This document shows, piece by piece, positions 46,813-55,649 of a stretch of DNA of 64,000 nucleotides. A program made the translations under genes and the position numbers. The DNA is from Arthrobacter_N sp051262515. Lineage in GTDB: Bacteria > Actinomycetota > Actinomycetes > Actinomycetales > Micrococcaceae. The stretch lies in the NCBI RefSeq assembly GCF_051262515.1, contig NZ_JBIMER010000009.1:1-64000 (forward strand), written 5' to 3'. Positions within the stretch are counted from its first letter, which is position 1, and every line of letters begins with the position of its first letter. Below the pieces are notes generated by a model, which ran no database searches, was not told the origin of the DNA, and saw only the letters and a program-made list of their open reading frames with translations.

Positions 46813-47990
46813 GACTCCACCATTCCGGGGCCAACACGCAGGACCGTCCCGCCCAACTCCTCCGGGACATCCTCCGGCACCGCGGCGGTGACGATGACCT
46901 GTTCGGCGTCCGCCACCACGGCCGCGAGTTTCCGCCGGCGCCCGGTGTCCAACTCGGCGAACACGTCGTCGAGGATGAGGATCGGCCGGGCACCCTCGCG
47001 CGGATCGTCCTCACACATGGCCCGGTAGGCGGCCAGCCGCAGGGAAAGCGCCAGCGACCAGGTCTCGCCGTGGGACGCGTACCCCTTCGCCGGCACGGCC
47101 CCGAGACCCAGGAGCAACTCGTCGCGGTGCGGGCCCACCAGCGTGAGCCCGCGCTCGAGTTCCTTCTTCCGCCGGGCAGCCAGTGCCGTCAACAGGAGCT
47201 TTTCCAACTCCTCCGTGCCGGCGTCGGCAAGAGCGTTCTCCTCCGCTCCCGGCGACGGTCCGGGTGTGCCGTCGTCGTCGAGTTCCTCCACCACGGTCGA
47301 CCGATAGACCGCGGTCGCCGCCTTCGATCCATCCGTGAGCCCCGCATAGGACGCTTCGAGGTGCGGCGTCAAGAGCGCCAGAACATCCAGCCTACCGCGG
47401 AGGAGCCGGGCGCCCGCTTGGGCGAGGTGCTGGTCCCAGACGTCCAGCGTCGCCTCGTGGGAGGAAGTGAACCTCCCGGCCGCGCGCCCGGATTTGAGGA
47501 GGGCATTGCGTTGCCTCAGGACACGTTCGTAGTCGCCACGGGTGGCGGCATGGTGCGGCTGCAGCGTCACCAGCAGATCATCCAAGAACCGACGCCGGTT
47601 GGAGGGGTCTCCCTTCACCAGCGCGAGGTCCTCCGGGGCGAAAAGGACGGTTCGGACAATGCCGAGGACGTCACGGGCGCGTACCGGGTTGGCCCGGTTG
47701 ATCCGCGCACGGTTGGCCTTGCCGGCGGTGATCTCCAGTTCGATCGACGTCGCCTGGGCACCGCGTTGGATGCGGGCCCGAACCAGCGCCCGGTCAGTGC
47801 CGAACCGGATGAGCGCCGTGTCTCCTGAGACGCGGTGCGATGACAGCGTGGCCAGGTAGCCCAAAGCCTCGGCGACATTGGTCTTCCCGACTCCGTTGGG
47901 TCCGACCAGGACGCTGGTGCCTGCCGCCAACTGGATGTCCACCTGGGCGTAACTGCGGAAATCGGTCAGGGATATGTGAGAAACGAACAC
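46809..47990 (-). CDS. recF: DNA replication/repair protein RecF
   Basis: A 393-residue SMC-like ATPase that loads RecA at gaps. Walker A GPNGVGKTNVAEAL near 29-42, signature LVGPHRDELLLGLG and Walker B ILILDDVFAELD. Slightly longer than the usual 365-380 residues, owing to an acidic insert (about 225-245). GTG start at 47990; the spacing to gnd is 14 nt, so it is part of the dnaN-gnd-recF operon. Confidence 0.97.
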   Translation of the reverse strand: MFVSHISLTDFRSYAQVDIQLAAGTSVLVGPNGVGKTNVAEALGYLATLSSHRVSGDTALIRFGTDRALVRARIQRGAQATSIELEITAGKANRARINRANPVRARDVLGIVRTVLFAPEDLALVKGDPSNRRRFLDDLLVTLQPHHAATRGDYERVLRQRNALLKSGRAAGRFTSSHEATLDVWDQHLAQAGARLLRGRLDVLALLTPHLEASYAGLTDGSKAATAVYRSTVVEELDDDGTPGPSPGAEENALADAGTEELEKLLLTALAARRKKELERGLTLVGPHRDELLLGLGAVPAKGYASHGETWSLALSLRLAAYRAMCEDDPREGARPILILDDVFAELDTGRRRKLAAVVADAEQVIVTAAVPEDVPEELGGTVLRVGPGMVES

Positions 47991-48004
47991 CCGGGGGTAT
48001 GTCC

Positions 48005-48892
48005 CTATTCGCCGGGGCGCTTGACCGCGTGGCCGCCGAACTGGTTGCGCAGCGCCGCCACCATCTTCATTGCTGGTGCGTCGTCCTGGCGCGACGCGAA
48101 CCGGGCGAAGACGGAAGCGGTGATCGCAGGTGCCGGGACCGCGTTGGAGATTGCCTCCTCCACGGTCCAGCGTCCCTCGCCCGAGTCCTCGACGTAGCCG
48201 ACAACGTTGGCGAGCTCCGGATCTTCGCGCAGGGCCACGACCAGCAGATCCAGCAGCCAGGAGCGGATAACCGTTCCCTCCTGCCAGGCGGCGAAGGTGC
48301 CCGGAACATCCTTGATGATGTCCTTCGCGGCAAGGAGTTCATATCCCTCCGCATAGGACTGCATGATGCCGTACTCGATGCCGTTGTGGACCATCTTGGC
48401 GTAATGGCCGGCGCCGACCTCCCCGACGTGCACGAAGCTTCTGGCGGCATCGCCTTCCGGGCGGAGCGCATCAAAGACCGGCATGATTTCGGCGATGTCC
48501 GCGTCGGATCCGCCGGCCATCAGGCCGTAGCCGTTTTCCAACCCCCATACTCCGCCGGAGACGCCGCAGTCGACGAAACGGATCTGTTTCTCCGCGAGTT
48601 CGGCGGCGTGGCGCCTGTCGTCGCTGAAGCGGGTGTTGCCGCCGTCGATCACCAGGTCGTCCGGGGAAAGCCGGTCCTTGAGATCCGCGATGACGGAGTC
48701 GGTGATCGCTCCCGAGGGAACCATCAGCCACACGATGCGGGGCGTCGGCAACGCTTCCAGCATTGCCTCGACGGTGTCCACGTCAGTGAGCTCCGCATCG
48801 CGGTCGTATCCGGTGACTTCGACGCCGCCCTGGCGCAGGCGGGCGCGCATGTTGAAGCCCATCTTCCCGAGACCGATCAAACCTATGTGCAT
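48005..48892 (-). CDS. gnd: 6-phosphogluconate dehydrogenase (decarboxylating), short form
   Basis: A 295-residue short (GndA-like) enzyme that converts 6-phosphogluconate to ribulose 5-phosphate and CO2. NAD(P) loop GLIGLGKMGFNM at 4-15, substrate motif VDCGVSGGVWGLENGYGLMAGG and catalytic GAGHYAKMVHNGIEYG. The residue after the second strand (YDRD) favours NAD over NADP (inference). Its insertion between dnaN and recF is typical of many actinobacteria. It links to the gluconokinase made from the other end of the window. Confidence 0.95.
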   Translation of the reverse strand: MHIGLIGLGKMGFNMRARLRQGGVEVTGYDRDAELTDVDTVEAMLEALPTPRIVWLMVPSGAITDSVIADLKDRLSPDDLVIDGGNTRFSDDRRHAAELAEKQIRFVDCGVSGGVWGLENGYGLMAGGSDADIAEIMPVFDALRPEGDAARSFVHVGEVGAGHYAKMVHNGIEYGIMQSYAEGYELLAAKDIIKDVPGTFAAWQEGTVIRSWLLDLLVVALREDPELANVVGYVEDSGEGRWTVEEAISNAVPAPAITASVFARFASRQDDAPAMKMVAALRNQFGGHAVKRPGE

Positions 48893-48934
48893 GGGTTTCT
48901 CCTTGTCGTCGATGTGGACCCGGACGGCCCCGCT

Positions 48935-50056
48935 CTAGCTGGGAAGCCTCACGGGCATGACCAGGTACCGGTAGTCGTCCTCATCGTCTCCGTCGAGCGA
49001 CTTCTGTGCCGTCATCATGGCCGGCTTCGGCGCGGTGGTGAAGGAGAAGCGGACGAACTCGTTGTTGAAGGCGTTTAGTCCCTCGCCGAGGTAGGCGGGG
49101 TTGAACGCCACGGTGATGTCCTCGCCGTCGAGCTGTGCCTCGATGGCTTCCTCGGCCTGCGCGTCCTCGCCGGTTCCGGCGTCGAGGGAAAGCTGTCCTT
49201 CGGTGAAGGCCAGCCGCACGGGCGTGTTCCGCTCGGCAACCACGGCCACGCGACGGACGGCCTCGACGAGATCGGTGGTGCGCACGGTCGCATGGATGGG
49301 CGTGTTTTCCGGGAAGAGTGAACGGATCTTCGGATAGTCGCCGTCCACGAGGAGGGACGTGGTGCGGCGGCTGCCGCTCTCGAACCCAATGAGGTCGTTG
49401 CTCTGGCCGAGTGCGATCTTGATGTCGCCCGCCCCTCCAAGGGTTTTGGCGACCTCATTCAGTGTGCGGGCTTTGACGAGCGCGGATGTCGAGATGCCCG
49501 GGTTAGCGGGACGCCAGGAAACCTCGCGGAGAGCCAGTCGATAGCGGTCGGTCGCCAGGAATGTGATGAGGTCGTCTTCGATCTCCATCTTGACGCCGGT
49601 GAGGATGGGGAGCGTGTCGTCCTTCGACGCCGCAACGATGACTTGGCTGATGGCCTGGGCAAAAGCCTCTCCATCAACGACGCCGGCGATGTCCGGAAGT
49701 GCCGGCAGTGCCGGGTAGTCAGCGACCGGCATGGTGGCCAGATGGAAGCGGCTGCGTCCACAGGTGACTGTGACTTTGTTACCTTCCGTCTCGATCGTGA
49801 CCTTCGCCTGCGGGAGGCTCCGGCAGATCTCGGCAAGAAGCTTTCCGGAGACCAGGATCGTCCCCTCCTGGGGTGTTTCCGCGGGAATCTCCAGGTGCGC
49901 CGAAATCTCGTAGTCGAAACCGGCGAGGGAAACGACGCTGTTTTCCGCTGTGATGAGGATCCCCGATAAAACCGGCGATGGCGGGCGCTGGGACAGTGAG
50001 CGGGCAGTCCAGGACACGGCTTCCGCCAGGACGTCCCTTTCGACACTGAACTTCAC
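48935..50056 (-). CDS. dnaN: DNA polymerase III sliding clamp (beta subunit)
   Basis: A 373-residue clamp with three repeated domains (about 1-120, 128-250, 255-373): MKFSVERDVLAEAVSWTARSL at the start, then LPILTGVKMEIEDDLITFLATDRYRLA in the middle and the YRYLVMPVRLPS C-terminal peptide-binding end. It holds polymerase on DNA. The spacer upstream (50057-50469) carries DnaA boxes. Confidence 0.98.
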   Translation of the reverse strand: MKFSVERDVLAEAVSWTARSLSQRPPSPVLSGILITAENSVVSLAGFDYEISAHLEIPAETPQEGTILVSGKLLAEICRSLPQAKVTIETEGNKVTVTCGRSRFHLATMPVADYPALPALPDIAGVVDGEAFAQAISQVIVAASKDDTLPILTGVKMEIEDDLITFLATDRYRLALREVSWRPANPGISTSALVKARTLNEVAKTLGGAGDIKIALGQSNDLIGFESGSRRTTSLLVDGDYPKIRSLFPENTPIHATVRTTDLVEAVRRVAVVAERNTPVRLAFTEGQLSLDAGTGEDAQAEEAIEAQLDGEDITVAFNPAYLGEGLNAFNNEFVRFSFTTAPKPAMMTAQKSLDGDDEDDYRYLVMPVRLPS

Positions 50057-50469
50057 GTATTCCGCCTTTCACAGCACATGGGGTGACAACTTTCCGTTGC
50101 AAGCTTAGCCGGAAGGCCCGAACGGGGAATACCAGCGCAGGGAGCGGTGGACTGGTCGTGGGAACCAGCGGATGGAATGGGAACTTGTTATCTGGAATCT
50201 CATAAAAGGTGGGATTCGTAGTGTTAATAAGTCCTGTGGATTCTGTGGATAACAGGCGCAGACCGTACGGCAAGGCCGATTATGCATGTGCACAACATGT
50301 TGGTTCGCCATGGCTAAGTGCCGGTCGGCGGTGGACAAAGATCCGCGCCGTTTAAGGGATCCACAGGGGAGGGCGGAGTTATGCGCAGGTAAGCGGCTTC
50401 GTCCACTTAACCATCCACAGGTTTATCCACAGCTGTGGTTTTCGCCGCATTGGCAGGGATCGGGGCCGG
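50057..50469. other. oriC: dnaN-dnaA spacer with DnaA boxes, probable oriC
   Basis: A 413-bp gene-free region in the usual actinobacterial origin position. Perfect DnaA boxes are TGTGGATAA at 50244-50252 and TTATCCACA at 50423-50431; two-mismatch boxes are at 50234-50242, 50357-50365 and 50411-50419. An AT-rich piece GTGTTAATAAG lies at 50221-50231. The dnaN promoter must also be here. Confidence 0.7.
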
Positions 50470-51885
50470 TCAGCCTTCGCGCTGTTGTTGCTTGATCCGG
50501 TTGGTCAGTTCCGTCACCTGATTGAAGATCGCACGGCGTTCGGCCATCAGTTCGCGGATCTTTCGGTCGGCGTGGATCACGGTTGTGTGGTCGCGCCCAC
50601 CCATTTCCTGCCCGATCTTGGGGAGGGACATGTCGGTGAGCTCCCGTAGCAGATACATGGCGATCTGTCGGGCGGTCACGAGCGTCCGGGTCCGGGACTT
50701 GCTGTTGAGTTCCTCGATGCTGAGGTTGAAGTACTCGGCTGTCTGGGCGACGATCGCCGCCGGCGTGATCTCCTGGGCCCCCTCGTCGGTGATGAGGTCC
50801 TTCAACACGGTTTCGGCGAGGGCCATGTCGACGCCCTGGCTGTTGAGGGACGCGAACGCGGTGACGCGGATGAGGGCACCCTCCAACTCGCGGATGTTGG
50901 TGGAGATCTTCGAGGCGATGTACTCCATGACGTCGTCCGGCGCCGAGAGTCCTTCCGCGGTCGCCTTCTTGCGCAGGATGGCGATCCTGGTTTCGAGTTC
51001 CGGCGGTTGGATGTCCGTCAGCAGGCCCCACTCGAAGCGCGATCTCATGCGGTCCTCGAAGCCGGCCAGCTGCTTCGGCGGCAGATCGGACGTGATGACG
51101 ACCTGCTTGTTGTGGTTGTGAAGCGCGTTGAAGGTGTGGAAGAACTCCTCCTGCGTGGCGTCCTTGTTGGCCAGGAACTGGATGTCGTCGATCAGGAGGA
51201 TGTCCACGTTGCGGTAGGTCTGCTTGAAGCTGGCCCCCTCGTCGTCGCGGATCGAGTTGATGAAGTCGTTCGTGAATTCCTCGGAGTTCACATACCTGAC
51301 CCGGATGCCGTTGTAGAGATGGCGCGCATAGTGGCCGATGGCGTGCAGCAAGTGGGTCTTACCCAGACCGGAATCTCCGTATATGAACAACGGGTTATAT
51401 GCCTTGGCGGGTGCCTCGGCCACGGCCACCGCTGCGGCATGCGCGAAGCGGTTGGACGATCCGATCACGAAGGTGTCGAAAATGTACTTGGGATTGAGTC
51501 GGCCGAATTCCTGGGACGTCGAGGGGGGGGACGGCTGCGGGCGGTTATCGCTGATCCGTTCCTTGGGGACGGGCGGCTGCTCGGATTCGGCCGGCTCCGG
51601 GCTAGCTTCGGGCACCAGATCGGAGTCGATACTGAAGGCACAGAGGATGTCGTCCTGGAATACTTGGCGGAGGGCGACGTCAAGGGGCCCCTTGAGCTGG
51701 GTCTGCAGGACTTCCCGGGTGAGTTCGTTTGGGACGGCCAACAGGAGTGTGGTGCCGATCAGCCCCTGCGGCTGGGCAAGCACCACGAAGCCGCGCTGAC
51801 GCGGGGTGACGCGATCGTCCTGCTCCAGGTTGCGCACCACCTGACGCCACGCGCTGCCTACCGTGTTCGATTCTTCCGTGCTCAC
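50470..51885 (-). CDS. dnaA: Chromosomal replication initiator protein DnaA
   Basis: A 471-residue initiator. Domain I (1-90), a linker with many Pro/Glu residues (about 95-140), AAA+ domain III with Walker A YGDSGLGKTHLL and Walker B ILLIDDIQFLANK, and domain IV with the DNA-binding signature MGGRDHTTVIHADRKI. It opens oriC and also regulates genes through DnaA boxes, which occur on both sides of it. GTG start at 51885. Confidence 0.98.
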   Translation of the reverse strand: MSTEESNTVGSAWRQVVRNLEQDDRVTPRQRGFVVLAQPQGLIGTTLLLAVPNELTREVLQTQLKGPLDVALRQVFQDDILCAFSIDSDLVPEASPEPAESEQPPVPKERISDNRPQPSPPSTSQEFGRLNPKYIFDTFVIGSSNRFAHAAAVAVAEAPAKAYNPLFIYGDSGLGKTHLLHAIGHYARHLYNGIRVRYVNSEEFTNDFINSIRDDEGASFKQTYRNVDILLIDDIQFLANKDATQEEFFHTFNALHNHNKQVVITSDLPPKQLAGFEDRMRSRFEWGLLTDIQPPELETRIAILRKKATAEGLSAPDDVMEYIASKISTNIRELEGALIRVTAFASLNSQGVDMALAETVLKDLITDEGAQEITPAAIVAQTAEYFNLSIEELNSKSRTRTLVTARQIAMYLLRELTDMSLPKIGQEMGGRDHTTVIHADRKIRELMAERRAIFNQVTELTNRIKQQQREG

Positions 51886-52432
51886 TATCGCAGTCCCCTC
51901 AAAGGTGTTGCCGCTCGAAAGGCGGAGGTTCCCGGCCCGGCCGAGTGCACCGGACGGCGACGGGAGTTCCGATTCTAGCCGTCATCCACAATGTTGTTCA
52001 CAGACGGTGGATAACTCGATCGTTGGCGCGAACCTCCCGCTAGCGGACACGCAGATGCCTCCGCTCCCGGAATGACGGGGAAGCCGACGAAATCCTTCGC
52101 CGCCGGCTGACCGCCCCGGATCCAGCTTGTCCACAACTGTGGATTCGCTACACACAGGGTGTGGGAACTCGCTGTAGGGTTGGGAGAAGTAGACGGTGGC
52201 CACAGGTGGCCCCAGGAAGCCCCATCCCCGGTTTGACGGGGAGGGCTTCTTTCCCCTACCGTTATTTAGTCCTGTGTGTGTGTTTTCAGTGATGCCTTAC
52301 GTCCTTGGTCGAGCCAGACAGAGGACAGGGCACCTGCGGAACCGCCACTTTTTGATTCGAGCGTCAGCCTGTTCTTCCCACCTTGTAGCAACGGGTTAAG
52401 GCGCATCAAATGATCGTCTTGGAGTTACTACT
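51886..52432. other. dnaA-rpmH divergent spacer with DnaA boxes
   Basis: A 547-bp gene-free region. One-mismatch DnaA boxes lie at 51982-51990, 52006-52014 and 52127-52135, a two-mismatch box at 52138-52146; none is perfect. It contains the divergent dnaA and rpmH promoters and a hairpin at 52216-52249. Confidence 0.65.
52216..52249 (+). promoter_or_regulatory. Terminator-like hairpin upstream of rpmH
   Basis: GAAGCCC-ca-TCCCC (52216-52229) pairs with GGGGA-GGGCTTC (52238-52249) and is followed by TTTCCCC on the plus strand, 184 nt before the rpmH GTG. It lies between divergent genes, so if transcribed it would be an attenuator or the end of a small RNA. Confidence 0.4.
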
Positions 52433-52570
52433 GTGAGCAAGCGGACTTTTCAGCCGAATAACCGCCGTCGTGCCAAGAAGCACGGCTTCCGTCTTCGTAT
52501 GCGCACCCGTGCGGGTCGTGCCATCCTGGCTGCGCGCCGCGGCAAGGGCCGCACCGAACTCTCCGCATAG
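52433..52570 (+). CDS. rpmH: 50S ribosomal protein L34
   Basis: A 45-residue basic protein, SKRTFQPNNRRRAKKHGFRL then MRTRAGRAILAARRGKGRTELSA, the standard L34 sequence of actinobacteria. GTG start at 52433 with TTGGAG 9 nt upstream. It begins the rpmH-rnpA-yidD-yidC-jag-rsmG block that diverges from dnaA. Confidence 0.98.
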   Translation: MSKRTFQPNNRRRAKKHGFRLRMRTRAGRAILAARRGKGRTELSA

Positions 52571-52644
52571 CATCGAGCGGATCCGCACGGATCGGCCGCA
52601 TTCTTCCATGAGTGCCTTCTCCCGCGGCATCGGCGTCTGACGCC

Positions 52645-53046
52645 GTGCTGCCGAAGGAGCACCGGATGCGGACCGCCGGGGAATTCTCGAACACCGTACG
52701 TTCCGGCGCCCGCTCTGGGCGCCGGAACGTAGTGCTATACGCACGTTCCCGAATCGACGAGGGCGCCGAGGCGCGTTCGCGGTTCGGGTTTATTGTGTCT
52801 AAAGCGGTGGGGAACGCTGTTGCCCGGAACCTCGTTAAGAGGAGGTTAAGGGCGGTTGCCGCCGAGGCCTTGGCTAATCAGGGCCACACCTACGACGTCG
52901 TCGTGCGTGCCCTGCCATCCGCCGCTCAGGCGACCTGGGCCGAACTTTCAGTCGAGGTATTCGAGGCGATCACGGCCGCCTGCCGCGCGGCGGACCGTAA
53001 GGCGACGACCCAGAGGTCGGGGAGGGACAACCATGGCATTGCCTGA
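52645..53046 (+). CDS. rnpA: Ribonuclease P protein component
   Basis: About 133 residues. The protein subunit of RNase P, which matures tRNA 5' ends. Seen are LPKEHRMRTAGEFSNTVRSG at the N-terminus, RFGFIVSKAVGNAVARNLVK and RRLRAVA, the RNR motif of the family. GTG at 52645 is chosen because it gives the conserved start; no strong ribosome binding site decides between it and GTG 52612. The end overlaps yidD by 14 bp. Confidence 0.94.
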   Translation: MLPKEHRMRTAGEFSNTVRSGARSGRRNVVLYARSRIDEGAEARSRFGFIVSKAVGNAVARNLVKRRLRAVAAEALANQGHTYDVVVRALPSAAQATWAELSVEVFEAITAACRAADRKATTQRSGRDNHGIA

Positions 53047-53404
53047 GGAAAACCCGGCAACCGGCGTCATTCGCCGTCTTGTCGATGTGCCCCGTCAGAT
53101 TGCCGTGGCGTTGCTCAAGGGATACCGCGTGGTCGTTTCCCCGCTCTATGGCGATGTCTGCCGCTACTTCCCGAGTTGTTCCGCCTACGCGCTGGAATCC
53201 GTCACAGTCCACGGCGCGGTTAAGGGCTCCGGATTGGCCGCCTACAGGGTTCTTCGCTGTAATCCGTGGAGCCACGGTGGCATCGACCACGTGCCAGCCG
53301 GCCGCAGGATTTGGCCGAACGGCCACACCCCAAAGATCATGGTGTTGAATCATCCGCCGATTCCCGCCGACGATGATGCCGCAGACGCGGCTCGAGGAGC
53401 ATGA
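53033..53404 (+). CDS. yidD: Membrane protein insertion efficiency factor YidD
   Basis: A 123-residue protein. The core YRVVVSPLYGDVCRYFPSCSAYALESVTVHG contains the family Cys residues, and CNPWSHGGIDHVP closes the domain; a 35-residue acidic tail follows. An amphipathic N-terminal helix places it at the membrane, where it assists YidC. ATG at 53033 with GGGGAGGG upstream, overlapping the rnpA end. Confidence 0.94.
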   Translation: MALPEENPATGVIRRLVDVPRQIAVALLKGYRVVVSPLYGDVCRYFPSCSAYALESVTVHGAVKGSGLAAYRVLRCNPWSHGGIDHVPAGRRIWPNGHTPKIMVLNHPPIPADDDAADAARGA

Positions 53405-53410
53405 CCTTTA

Positions 53411-54367
53411 ATGGAATTCTTTGACACGCTGCTGTGGCCGTTCCGCCAGGTGGTTTCGTGGATCCTTTGGGCGTTCCATGAATTGTTCACCTGGGTGGGC
53501 ATGGACCCGGATTCAGGTTGGACCTGGACGCTTTCCATCGTTTTCCTGGTGCTTCTTATCCGGACCGCCCTGATTCCCGTCTTCGTCAAGCAGATCAAGG
53601 CGCAACGCGCCATGCAGGCGCTGCAACCGGACCTGCGCAAGCTGCAGGCCAAGTACAAGGGCAAGAAGGACCAGCTCTCGCAGCAGGCGATGATCGCCGA
53701 ACAGCGGGAGCTATTCAAGAAGCACAAGACCAATCCGCTGTCTTCGTGCCTTCCGATCCTCGTGCAGATGCCGTTCTTCTTCGCGCTGTTCACCGTGCTG
53801 AACAACGCGGCGAAGGCGAGCGCTTCGGGCGATCCCATCGGTGCGCTGTCGGCCGCGCATATCCGGAGTTTCGACCAGTCGTCGATTTTCGGCGCCAAGC
53901 TCTCCGACACCTTCCTCGGCACCTTGAATTCCGGCTCCCCCAGCATGTCCGTGATCGTCACCGCCCTCGTCATGATCATCGCGATGACGGCGTCGCAGTT
54001 CATCACGCAGAAGCAGATCATGTCCAAGAACATGACCAAGGAGGCCCTCGAGGGCCCGTTCATGCAGCAGCAGAAGATGATGCTCTACATCCTTCCCCTG
54101 GTGTTTGGGATCGGCGGCATCAACTTCCCGATCGGTGTTCTGATCTACTGGACCGCTTCCAACGTCTGGACCCTTGGACAGCAGTTCTACGTCATTCACA
54201 ACAATCCCACTCCCGGTTCCCAGGCGGAGCGCGAGCTCAACGAGCGTCGGGCTGCGAAGGGACTTCCGCCGCGGGGACAGAAGAAGATTGAGGACACCGT
54301 TCCCGAGGTCGTTGAACCCAAGGTGCAGCGGACGCAGCCGCAGCGCAAGAACAGGAAGAAGAAGTAG
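53411..54367 (+). CDS. yidC: Membrane protein insertase YidC
   Basis: A 318-residue insertase. No periplasmic domain, as usual in Gram-positives. Five membrane segments: about 5-30, 38-58, 118-142, 182-205 and 225-250. The hydrophilic-groove arginine lies in LIRTALIPVFVKQIKAQRAM, followed by the coiled-coil hairpin (LRKLQAKYKGKKDQL). A basic tail ending KNRKKK may bind ribosomes. Gap to yidD is 6 bp. Confidence 0.96.
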   Translation: MEFFDTLLWPFRQVVSWILWAFHELFTWVGMDPDSGWTWTLSIVFLVLLIRTALIPVFVKQIKAQRAMQALQPDLRKLQAKYKGKKDQLSQQAMIAEQRELFKKHKTNPLSSCLPILVQMPFFFALFTVLNNAAKASASGDPIGALSAAHIRSFDQSSIFGAKLSDTFLGTLNSGSPSMSVIVTALVMIIAMTASQFITQKQIMSKNMTKEALEGPFMQQQKMMLYILPLVFGIGGINFPIGVLIYWTASNVWTLGQQFYVIHNNPTPGSQAERELNERRAAKGLPPRGQKKIEDTVPEVVEPKVQRTQPQRKNRKKK

Positions 54368-54370
54368 TCC

Positions 54371-54916
54371 ATGAGCAACGTTGACGAGACCTCTACGCCG
54401 CTTGACCCCGCCACGCAGGACGCCGACGACGAGTCCTCGCCGAGCAGGTTGGAGGAAGAGGGCGACGTCGCCGCGGACTATCTCGAGGAACTTTTGGACA
54501 TCGCCGACATCGATGGGGACATCGACATCGAGATCCGTAGCGGACGGACGTACATCTCGATCGTCAACGAGGAAGGGGGCGACGAGCAGTTGCGCGGCCT
54601 GGTCGGGCATGAGGGCGAGACGCTGGAGGCCCTTCAGGAGCTCACCCGACTGGCCGTCCTGTCGTCCACGGGGAACCGGTCGAGGCTGGTGTTGGACATC
54701 GTCGGCTACCGGGAGGGTCGTGCCAGCGAATTGCAGGGCATCGCGGAGGACGCCGTCGCCAAGGCACGTGAGTCTGGAGAGCCAGTGGCACTGCCTCCCA
54801 TGAGCGCCTACGAGCGCAAGCTCGTGCACGACGCCGTTGCCGCCCTTGGATCTCACAGCGAGTCCGATGGCGAAGGACCGCGCCGGCACATCGTCGTCTC
54901 GGCCAACGAGGCCTAG
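54371..54916 (+). CDS. jag: Jag/KhpB-family RNA-binding protein
   Basis: A 181-residue protein. Acidic N-terminus (about 1-45), a KH-type region (about 45-110: LVGHEGETLEALQELTRLA) and an R3H domain (about 115-175) with the PPMSAYERKLVHDAVA motif. KhpB and its partner KhpA bind small and messenger RNA and affect cell growth. It is 3 bp after yidC, a conserved pair. Confidence 0.93.
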   Translation: MSNVDETSTPLDPATQDADDESSPSRLEEEGDVAADYLEELLDIADIDGDIDIEIRSGRTYISIVNEEGGDEQLRGLVGHEGETLEALQELTRLAVLSSTGNRSRLVLDIVGYREGRASELQGIAEDAVAKARESGEPVALPPMSAYERKLVHDAVAALGSHSESDGEGPRRHIVVSANEA

Positions 54917-54944
54917 GACAGGCACCAGAGGAGAGCGGAACCAC

Positions 54945-55586
54945 GTGAGCATGGAGCATGAACCTACGGCGGAGGAACGCCGCGCCGCCGAGCTTGTTTT
55001 TGGAGATCGACTCCCCCTAGCCGAAAGGTACGTCGAGCACCTGGCAACATCCGGTATGGAACGCGGGCTGTTGGGTCCACGCGAGGTTCCCCGGCTCTGG
55101 GGCCGTCACGTTCTTAACTGTGCTGTCGTGGCGGACCTGATCGCCCAGGGCTCCGAGGTCGCGGACGTGGGCAGCGGGGCGGGGCTGCCGGGGCTCACGT
55201 TCGCCATTGCGCGGCCGGATCTTTCGGTGACGTTGATCGAGCCGTTGGAGCGTCGATGCATTTGGCTCAGCGAGGTGACGGAAGATCTTGGGTTGGACAA
55301 CGTGACCGTTTACCGGTCCCGTGCCGAACAGGCCGTGGGGCACGTCGTTGCCGATGTGGTGACCGCACGAGCCGTTTCCGCCCTGGGCAATCTCGCCGGA
55401 CTGACGATCCCGTTGTTGGGCGGTTCCGGCGAGGTCTTAGCGATCAAGGGTCGCAGCGCGGCCGAGGAAATCGACAAGGCATCGAAAGCCATTCGGAAGC
55501 TCGGCGGACGGGGAACCGAGGTGGTGACTGTCGGCGAGAACGTGCTCGAGGAACCAACGACGGTTGTCCGCATCCGCGTCGGTTGA
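54945..55586 (+). CDS. rsmG: 16S rRNA (guanine527-N7)-methyltransferase
   Basis: A 213-residue SAM-dependent enzyme that methylates G527 of 16S rRNA. Signatures: RLWGRHVLNCAVVADLI, SAM loop DVGSGAGLPGLTFAI and VVTARAVSALGNL. Loss of this enzyme gives low-level streptomycin resistance by family knowledge. GTG start with AGGAGAGCGG upstream. Confidence 0.96.
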   Translation: MSMEHEPTAEERRAAELVFGDRLPLAERYVEHLATSGMERGLLGPREVPRLWGRHVLNCAVVADLIAQGSEVADVGSGAGLPGLTFAIARPDLSVTLIEPLERRCIWLSEVTEDLGLDNVTVYRSRAEQAVGHVVADVVTARAVSALGNLAGLTIPLLGGSGEVLAIKGRSAAEEIDKASKAIRKLGGRGTEVVTVGENVLEEPTTVVRIRVG

Positions 55587-55649
55587 CGTCGAACCGATAG
55601 TCTGTACTGGTGGCCGATGCGCCATGCAGTGCGTCGAGGAGGAGGAGTA

